A DNA stretch of 64,000 bases from positions 62,001 through 126,000 of the forward strand of contig JAJEDN010000105.1 of NCBI GenBank assembly GCA_022821495.1. The letters run 5' to 3'. Source of the DNA: Candidatus Poribacteria bacterium (GTDB taxonomy: Bacteria; Poribacteria; WGA-4E; WGA-3G). Positions 58,876-64,000 of this stretch are shown piece by piece; positions within the stretch are counted from its first letter, which is position 1; every line of letters starts with the position of its first letter. A model generated the notes under the pieces. The model saw nothing but the letters and a program-made list of their open reading frames with translations, made no database searches and had not been told where the DNA came from. A program made the position numbers and the translations under genes.

Positions 58876-59412
58876 ATGGGAACTATTATGATGCCGCAAC
58901 CTGTTAAAGCCGTTATCGGTGTGTTAACCGTTGAACCGAGTCTTCTGCCAACCGTTTACGCCGAACTGACACAGCGTCTGGGACCTATTGACTTTACAAG
59001 CGAGCTGCTGCATTTTACAAGCACAAACTATTATGAAGCCGAGATGGGACCGAACATTCAAAGACAATTTATCAGCTTTGAAAGGCTCATTGATGCCGGT
59101 ACGTTGGCAGAGATGAAACTATTTACAAATGCAGTGGAGCAAAGCTTTGCTGTAAAAAATCCTGATGGAGACATGCGGCGTGTTAATTTGGATGCGGGTT
59201 ACCTCTGCTTGGCAAAGTTAGTGCTCGCATCAACGAAGGATCACGCACACCGGATTTATCTCCGTGATGGTATTTATTCCGAGATTACGCTCCGCTTTTA
59301 TCGTAAAACGTTCCGTCCGTGGGAGTGGAGTTACCCTGACTACCGACTTCCAACATATATCACTATCTTTAACCACATTCGAGAAATCTATAGGGGTCAA
59401 TTGGAAAAATGA
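58876..59412 (+). CDS. DUF4416 family protein
   Basis: This 178-residue protein matches DUF4416: V-I-G-V-L-T, L-G-P-I-D-F-T-S-E, T-N-Y-Y-E-A-E-M-G, N-L-D-A-G-Y-L and L-R-F-Y-R-K-T-F-R-P-W-E-W-S-Y-P-D-Y-R. The family is widespread in delta-proteobacteria and related groups with no assigned activity. ATG 58864 is an alternative; GGAG lies six bases before 58876. The stop overlaps the next ATG (ATGA), so it is probably translationally coupled to the peptidase. Confidence 0.85.
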   Translation: MGTIMMPQPVKAVIGVLTVEPSLLPTVYAELTQRLGPIDFTSELLHFTSTNYYEAEMGPNIQRQFISFERLIDAGTLAEMKLFTNAVEQSFAVKNPDGDMRRVNLDAGYLCLAKLVLASTKDHAHRIYLRDGIYSEITLRFYRKTFRPWEWSYPDYRLPTYITIFNHIREIYRGQLEK

Positions 59413-60590
59413 AAATATTTCTAAAAAAAATACAAAGCATTGAGACCGCGTGCGACATGAAATTGCTGATTCTTGTCGTTTTCATGGGTGTTTTTTTAGC
59501 CTGTTCTATATACAGCGTAAACGTTGAATCCACAAATGTGGATACCCGCGCACGGGCACGCGAAATTGGCATCCAAATCGGGAACCTTCCAACCGGCACA
59601 CATAATGCGATCACCGACGTAGCTGGCGTAAAGGTTGGACAGGTCACGCTGAACGAAGGTGATTCGATTCGCACCGGTGTTACGGCTATTTTGCCGAGTG
59701 ACGATATTTGGACAGCGCGTCTATTCGGTGCAGCATATACTATCCACGGCAACGGCGAAGCAACGGGCATCGCCCGTATTAATCAAGCCGGGTGGGTTGA
59801 ATCGCCTATATTGCTCACAAATACGCTCAGTGTTGGTGCAGTCCATGACGGTGTTGTTCGCTATATTGTGAAAAGGTATCCCGACAATAACATTGTGCTG
59901 CCGATTGTAGCAGAATGTTATGATGGTGGTTTGAATGACATCAGTGGACTCCATGTCACACCAGAACATGCGATTGAAGCCATTGAAAATGCCACCGATG
60001 GTCCTGTAATCGAAGGCTGTGTCGGTGGTGGCACCGGTATGCGATGCTACGGATTCAAGGCTGGTATCGGTACATCCTCTCGTGTGTTATCCGAAGAACG
60101 CGGTGGATGGACAGTCGGTGTACTTGTTAACGCTAATGGCGGGCGGCGGCATCAATTGCGAATTGACGGCGTGCCTGTCGGTAGAGAAATCACTGGATCG
60201 CCACCGAAGCCGACGAGAGATGGTTCGTTTATTATTGTTATTGCGACAGATGCCCCGTTAACGCATCGCCAATTGAAACAGTTAGCGATTCGCGCGACAC
60301 ATGGACTTGCCCGTACAGGTACACCGAGTACAGATGGTAGCGGTGAATTCGTCATCGCGTTTTCCACGGCGAATATCTTCCCAAGTAGAACCGAAACTGG
60401 TACCTTTCAAGTCAAGATGCTCGTCAACGGACGTTTAAGTTCACTCTTCCAAGCAGTCATTGAGGCGACAGAAGAGGCTATTGTCAATTCAATGACAATG
60501 GCAACGACAACCACCGGACGCAATGGTAGGACGATGTACGCCATTCCGTTGACGGAACTACAAAAAGTGATGACAGCATATGGACGTTAA
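59409..60590 (+). CDS. S58/DmpA-type aminopeptidase, probably exported
   Basis: This 393-residue protein is a P1/DmpA family peptidase that cleaves itself into two chains. A membrane or lipoprotein-type N-terminus (L-L-I-L-V-V-F-M-G-V-F-L-A-C, near residues 18-31) precedes G-I-Q-I-G-N-L-P-T-G. Then G-V-T-A-I-L-P, G-C-V-G-G-G-T-G-M-R-C-Y-G-F-K-A-G-I-G-T-S-S-R, V-L-V-N-A-N-G-G and D-G-S-F-I-I-V-I-A-T-D-A-P-L follow. The Ser after D-G (about 272) would be the nucleophile created by self-cleavage. ATG 59409 overlaps the upstream stop; ATG 59457 is an alternative start. It acts on short or beta-amino peptides in relatives. Confidence 0.93.
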   Translation: MKIFLKKIQSIETACDMKLLILVVFMGVFLACSIYSVNVESTNVDTRARAREIGIQIGNLPTGTHNAITDVAGVKVGQVTLNEGDSIRTGVTAILPSDDIWTARLFGAAYTIHGNGEATGIARINQAGWVESPILLTNTLSVGAVHDGVVRYIVKRYPDNNIVLPIVAECYDGGLNDISGLHVTPEHAIEAIENATDGPVIEGCVGGGTGMRCYGFKAGIGTSSRVLSEERGGWTVGVLVNANGGRRHQLRIDGVPVGREITGSPPKPTRDGSFIIVIATDAPLTHRQLKQLAIRATHGLARTGTPSTDGSGEFVIAFSTANIFPSRTETGTFQVKMLVNGRLSSLFQAVIEATEEAIVNSMTMATTTTGRNGRTMYAIPLTELQKVMTAYGR

Positions 60591-60597
60591 TAGTGTC

Positions 60598-60676
60598 AGG
60601 ACTTGCGCATTTTTCTATGATAATCTACTGCAGGCGGGGTTTGAAACCCCGCCTGCAAAGGGGCTGCGTAAGTCCT
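60598..60676. repeat. MITE-like palindromic repeat, best copy
   Basis: This 79-bp element is bounded by AGGACTTGCGCA and TGCGTAAGTCCT. A perfect inner palindrome spans 60629-60657 (TGCAGGCGGGGTTT, G, AAACCCCGCCTGCA). It lies between the S58 peptidase and fusA stops, where it could also end transcription. It defines the family found at 8592, 10603 and 26385. Confidence 0.8.
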
Positions 60677-60684
60677 AAGTGTAT

Positions 60685-62841
60685 CTAAACTGAAGCGATA
60701 GGATTCGCACCCGGGGCAAGAGACTCAGGCACCACTTCGTAATGTGAAAATTCCAACGTGAATGTCCCCCGTCCCTGCGTCATGGAACGGAGTTGTGTCG
60801 TGTATTGAAAGGTCTCTGATAATGGGATAACAGCATTGATAGTGCTTCGCACCGATTGCGGTCCGCCTCCGGCATTGGACGTATCTTGCGTCGTACTCTC
60901 GTTAATCTGTGCGCGGCGTGAATTCAGATCCCCGATGACTTTACCGACATGTTCATCAGGAACAGTGATATGTATCTGCATAATTGGCTCTAAGAGTAAG
61001 GGATTCGCCTTTCTGACTGCGTTCTCAAAGGCGAGGGTTGCTGCCGCTTCAAATGCGACTTCTGAGGAATCTGTTGGATGATAGGAGCCGCCTGTGAGCG
61101 TTACTTTGACATCTTGCATCGGGTATCCGATGCGGGGGCCTGTTCCCATAGCACCTTCCAATGTCTTCTCAATAGCGGGGATATATTGCCGTGGAATCTG
61201 TGTCTCGTCGGTATTATCTTCAAACAAGAAACCCTCGCCGCGTTCTAACGGTTCGACGGTGAGTAACACATCACCGTAGATGCCTTCCTCATCTGTCTTA
61301 TGGATGTGTGTGCCACGCGCTTCCGCGAGAGTACTAATAGTTTCACGATACGCGACTTGGAGTTTGCTGACCCGTGCATTTACGCCAAATTCACGGACCA
61401 TTCTGTCCGTCAAAATCTCCAAATGGAGTTCACCCATACCAGAGATAATCCGCTGTCCGCTTTCCTTATCAATTCCGACGGTGAAGGTCGGATCCTCGTC
61501 CATTAATTTTTCGAGCGTCTCTTCTAATGCGTCCGCGTCGCTTGCCCGCTCAGGTTCAATTGCAATGGAGATGACCGGTTCTGGAAAAGTAATGGGTTCT
61601 AAGAGAATAGGCTCTTTCGTGCCGGTTACGGTATCCCCAGTTTTAGTGTCTTTAAGCCCAACGAGCGCAACGATGTCGCCAGCGTAAGCAGCGTCGGATA
61701 CCGCCTCTTTATTGGCATGCATCTGCAAAATACGGTTGACCCGTTCTCGTTTCTCAGAACGGACGTTATAGATTGCCTCTCCGCGCTTGAGCGTGCCAGA
61801 ATAGACGCGACAGTAAACGAGTTTGTCCACTGTCGGGTGGCTTGCCACCTTAAACGCCAAGGCTGCCAAAGGAGCAGTGTCGTCTGCGGGGCGTGTTACC
61901 TTATCTTCTGGATCGGCTGCGTCTGCTTTGCGTTTGGAACGCCCGCTTTTAGCAACAGGGTGTTGGACAGTTCCTTCAATAGGAGGGACATCAATAGGAG
62001 ACGGTAAAAAATCGATGACCGCATCAAGCAGGGGTTGAACGCCTTGATTCTTCAGAGAGCTCCCACACAGAACAGGTACGAGTGTTCCATTTAAAGTGGT
62101 AACCCGAATTGCCTGCAACAATTCATCGCGGGTTATCTCTTCACCGCCAAGATATTTTTCAAGTAACGCTTCATCTTCAACAGCGATGCTTTCAAAAAGG
62201 GTCTCCCGTGCCTGTTCCACTGCCTCCTGAAATTCGGGTGGAATTTGTGTTTCCACAAATGTCTGTCCCTGGTCCGCTTCCTCCCAGCGTATCGCTTTCT
62301 CGGTGATCAGATCAATAACGCCAGCAAAGTCTGACCCTTCGCCGATTGGCAATTGCAGCGGGAGCGGATTGGCACCTAAGCGTTCTTTCATCATCTCCAG
62401 GGCGCGGTCGTAATTTGCCCCAACCCTATCCATCTTATTGACAAAAACGATACGCGGCACATTGTAGCGTTCCGCTTGATGCCAGACGGTTTCTGACTGT
62501 GGCTCTACACCACCGACAGCACAGAAAAGTGCTATGGCGCCATCCAAAACCCGTAAGGAACGCTCGACCTCTACCGTGAAATCGACATGTCCGGGTGTAT
62601 CGATGAGGTGAATTGCGTGATCACGCCAGAAACAAGTAGTCGCGGCGGCGGTGATTGTCACGCCGCGTTCTCGTTCCTGCACCATCCAATCCATCTCAGC
62701 GGTGCCATCATCTACCGCCCCGATCTTATGTTTTTTACCGGTATAGAAAAGGATTCGTTCAGTCGTGGTTGTTTTGCCGGCATCAATGTGTGCGGCAATG
62801 CCGATGTTGCGTACATTTTCAATCGGATATTCGCGTGCCAT
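60685..62841 (-). CDS. fusA: translation elongation factor G
   Basis: The 718-residue GTPase moves tRNA and mRNA through the ribosome. The GTP-binding motifs are intact: G-I-A-A-H-I-D-A-G-K-T-T-T (P-loop), D-T-P-G-H-V-D-F, N-K-M-D-R and C-G-S-S. Domain IV has G-S-Y-H-P-T-D-S-S-E-V-A-F and D-L-N-S-R-R-A-Q-I. A short basic/acidic insertion (K-S-G-R-S-K-R-K-A-D) lies near residue 298, at the entry to domain II. No rpsL, rpsG or tuf is adjacent, so this could be a second EF-G. AAGGAA is four to five bases before the ATG; the gene follows the dehydrogenase by 21 bases. Confidence 0.96.
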   Translation of the reverse strand: MAREYPIENVRNIGIAAHIDAGKTTTTERILFYTGKKHKIGAVDDGTAEMDWMVQERERGVTITAAATTCFWRDHAIHLIDTPGHVDFTVEVERSLRVLDGAIALFCAVGGVEPQSETVWHQAERYNVPRIVFVNKMDRVGANYDRALEMMKERLGANPLPLQLPIGEGSDFAGVIDLITEKAIRWEEADQGQTFVETQIPPEFQEAVEQARETLFESIAVEDEALLEKYLGGEEITRDELLQAIRVTTLNGTLVPVLCGSSLKNQGVQPLLDAVIDFLPSPIDVPPIEGTVQHPVAKSGRSKRKADAADPEDKVTRPADDTAPLAALAFKVASHPTVDKLVYCRVYSGTLKRGEAIYNVRSEKRERVNRILQMHANKEAVSDAAYAGDIVALVGLKDTKTGDTVTGTKEPILLEPITFPEPVISIAIEPERASDADALEETLEKLMDEDPTFTVGIDKESGQRIISGMGELHLEILTDRMVREFGVNARVSKLQVAYRETISTLAEARGTHIHKTDEEGIYGDVLLTVEPLERGEGFLFEDNTDETQIPRQYIPAIEKTLEGAMGTGPRIGYPMQDVKVTLTGGSYHPTDSSEVAFEAAATLAFENAVRKANPLLLEPIMQIHITVPDEHVGKVIGDLNSRRAQINESTTQDTSNAGGGPQSVRSTINAVIPLSETFQYTTQLRSMTQGRGTFTLEFSHYEVVPESLAPGANPIASV

Positions 62842-62862
62842 TTTTTCCTTACAGATTTGTGC

Positions 62863-63864
62863 CTACATGCTATCGTTCCACTGAAGAACAACACCGAGTA
62901 AGCCAGGATTCCATTCCATGAGGAGTTGATATGCCTTCGGCGCGTCTTCGCCAGGAACGCGATGACTAATCAAAGGCGCGACGTTGAATCGTTTCTGAGC
63001 GATGAGCGTTAGCAACAAGTGGCTATCATCTTCAAGTGTCCAGAAGTTTGGTGAGGACTCTTGGCGCGGGCGTATAGAATTGTGCGCCCCATAAAGCATA
63101 AGTCCTTTTTTATGGACATCCCGGTAAAAGTTCACTTTCGGCGTTTCGCCGCGTGTGCTCGCTAACAGCACCACACGCGCACCCCAACCTGCTACATCTA
63201 AGGCAGTGCTGATTGCGTCGGGATGCCCAGTCGCCTCAATAACGACAACCGGTCCATCATCTTTCGTAATATCATTTAACTGTGTGGAAAAATCGGCGTC
63301 TTCGGGGTTGAGGGTGTAGTCTGCGCCCATACTTTTGGAGATTTCGAGACGGCTATCGGTGAGATCCGCGGCAGTAAGGGGAAGTGCGCCGCTGAGTTTC
63401 GAGAGTTGCAGTGCCAGCAGACCGATAAGTCCCTGTCCTAAAACTAAGGTCGCCTCTCCTAATTCAATGCGCGCCTTTCGGATACCTTGCAAGGCGATTG
63501 CCCCGAGGTTAAAGAAAACCGTTTCTTCGGATGGAGCGTCGGTAGATGCCACTTTTAGCAAACGACTCGGTGAGGTTACGAAGTGGCTGGTGTGTCCCTG
63601 TGTTGAAGCGACACGATCGCCTACCTGCAAGCCCGTGACTGCCTTCCCGATTTCTGCGACTTTACCGATATTGCTGTACCCAGGACGGGACGGATACCGT
63701 CCTTGTGCATTCGGGAGTCCTAATAGGAACGCGCGCTCCGTGCCGGGACTAATGAGCGTACATTCCGTAGCGATAAGTACGTCATCGTCTCCAATAGGCG
63801 GTAACGTAAATGTTTCAACGTCAACTTTGGCGCGACTTGGCCAAACAACCCGTTGTGCTTCCAT
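62863..63864 (-). CDS. MDR-superfamily alcohol dehydrogenase-like oxidoreductase
   Basis: This 333-residue protein is placed at ATG 63864 because AGG precedes it by about 11 bases; ATG 63882 has none. It has the GroES-like N-terminus (V-L-I-A-T-E-C-T-L-I-S-P-G-T-E-R and P-G-Y-S-N-I-G-K-V-A-E-I-G) and a Rossmann segment (T-L-V-L-G-Q-G-L-I-G-L-L-A-L-Q-L). The zinc-binding G-H-E-x2-G and four-cysteine lobe of classical dehydrogenases are missing, as in a zinc-independent clade. Substrate unknown. It precedes fusA in a likely operon and has a palindromic promoter. Confidence 0.85.
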   Translation of the reverse strand: MEAQRVVWPSRAKVDVETFTLPPIGDDDVLIATECTLISPGTERAFLLGLPNAQGRYPSRPGYSNIGKVAEIGKAVTGLQVGDRVASTQGHTSHFVTSPSRLLKVASTDAPSEETVFFNLGAIALQGIRKARIELGEATLVLGQGLIGLLALQLSKLSGALPLTAADLTDSRLEISKSMGADYTLNPEDADFSTQLNDITKDDGPVVVIEATGHPDAISTALDVAGWGARVVLLASTRGETPKVNFYRDVHKKGLMLYGAHNSIRPRQESSPNFWTLEDDSHLLLTLIAQKRFNVAPLISHRVPGEDAPKAYQLLMEWNPGLLGVVLQWNDSM

Positions 63865-63891
63865 CAAAAAACTGGACCTCATAATATAAAA

Positions 63892-63937
63892 GGATAGTTG
63901 TTTTCGGTAGTATACCAGAAAAACAACTATCCGTCAA
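63892..63937 (-). promoter_or_regulatory. promoter overlapped by a palindromic operator
   Basis: Read on the minus strand, TTGACG (63937-63932), 17 bases and TATACT (63914-63909) form a good promoter. GGATAGTTGTTTT-C-GG (63892-63907) and CC-A-GAAAAACAACTATCC (63915-63932) are inverted across the -10, so a dimeric repressor could block it. The remaining 63 bases to the window end show nothing. Confidence 0.6.
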
Positions 63938-64000
63938 GTGTTAATCCGCGAACCGTCGAATAGCGCGGAGGTTCGATGTGTTAATTAACGATCTGATCTG

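Noticed and set aside
1..64000. CRISPR arrays, tRNA and rRNA genes
   Set aside because: No regularly spaced repeats, cloverleaf sequences or rRNA signatures were found by reading.

Overview
This window most likely comes from a Candidatus Poribacteria-type bacterium, a Gram-negative-like lineage related to the Planctomycetes side of the tree. That is an inference. It rests on a tandem family of phytanoyl-CoA dioxygenase (PhyH) genes, a DUF1549/DUF1553 cytochrome-like protein, a DUF6785-type membrane protein, scattered short palindromic repeats, and RNA polymerase genes of unusual length. No rRNA, tRNA, CRISPR array, phage gene or transposase gene was seen.

Layout. 1-7.6 kb: a truncated PhyH gene, a Rieske protein, then a tight minus-strand operon (broken DUF4258, DUF2283, four PhyH genes, one PL10 pectate lyase). 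7.7-14.1 kb: secreted and envelope proteins, an amidohydrolase, and the ATPase and binding protein of a BMP-type ABC importer. 14.3-23.9 kb (plus strand): two secreted DUF1080-like paralogues, a TPR protein, a UbiD decarboxylase, a thioredoxin-reductase-like flavoprotein, polA and an RRM protein behind a long leader. 24.1-28.1 kb (minus): LamG protein, trpS, SAM hydrolase, sugar phosphate isomerase. 28.4-34.3 kb (mostly plus): mqnE-mqnA-fur, an iron-sulfur pair, a GH32 enzyme, a TPR protein and a UGSC-family selenoprotein. 34.4-44.7 kb (minus): DUF1549, lon, DUF6785, CapA-like, coiled-coil and class II aldolase-like genes. 45-64 kb: fumC, then rpoC and rpoB, DUF4416 with an S58 peptidase, fusA and a zinc-less-type alcohol dehydrogenase.

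The strongest unusual signal is in RNA polymerase. RpoC (1939 aa) and RpoB (1744 aa) both carry arrays of the same roughly 40-residue module (aromatic-x-V-T-x-V-x-H-P-x-C-x-L-x-x-G-x-x-L-T, then an acidic or aromatic stretch ending G-F). The arrays sit at known lineage-specific insertion sites: the trigger-loop SI3 position in RpoC, and an N-terminal lobe site plus the SI2 position in RpoB. The module resembles a native RpoC segment near residue 162, so it looks like an internal piece of RpoC that was multiplied and also spread into RpoB. The RpoB SI2-site insert additionally holds a segment resembling a dead restriction-endonuclease (HsdR N-terminal) fold.

Other notable points: a selenocysteine UGA with an adjacent hairpin at 34.08 kb that splits the gene in ordinary ORF calling; an IscU-like scaffold missing two of its three cysteines; a shared C-terminal K-L-x-x-T-W-G-x-L-K tail on three secreted proteins; and a DUF4258 gene broken by an amber codon. 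Many consensus sigma-70 promoters (TTGACA, 17 nt, TATAAT) are readable by eye.
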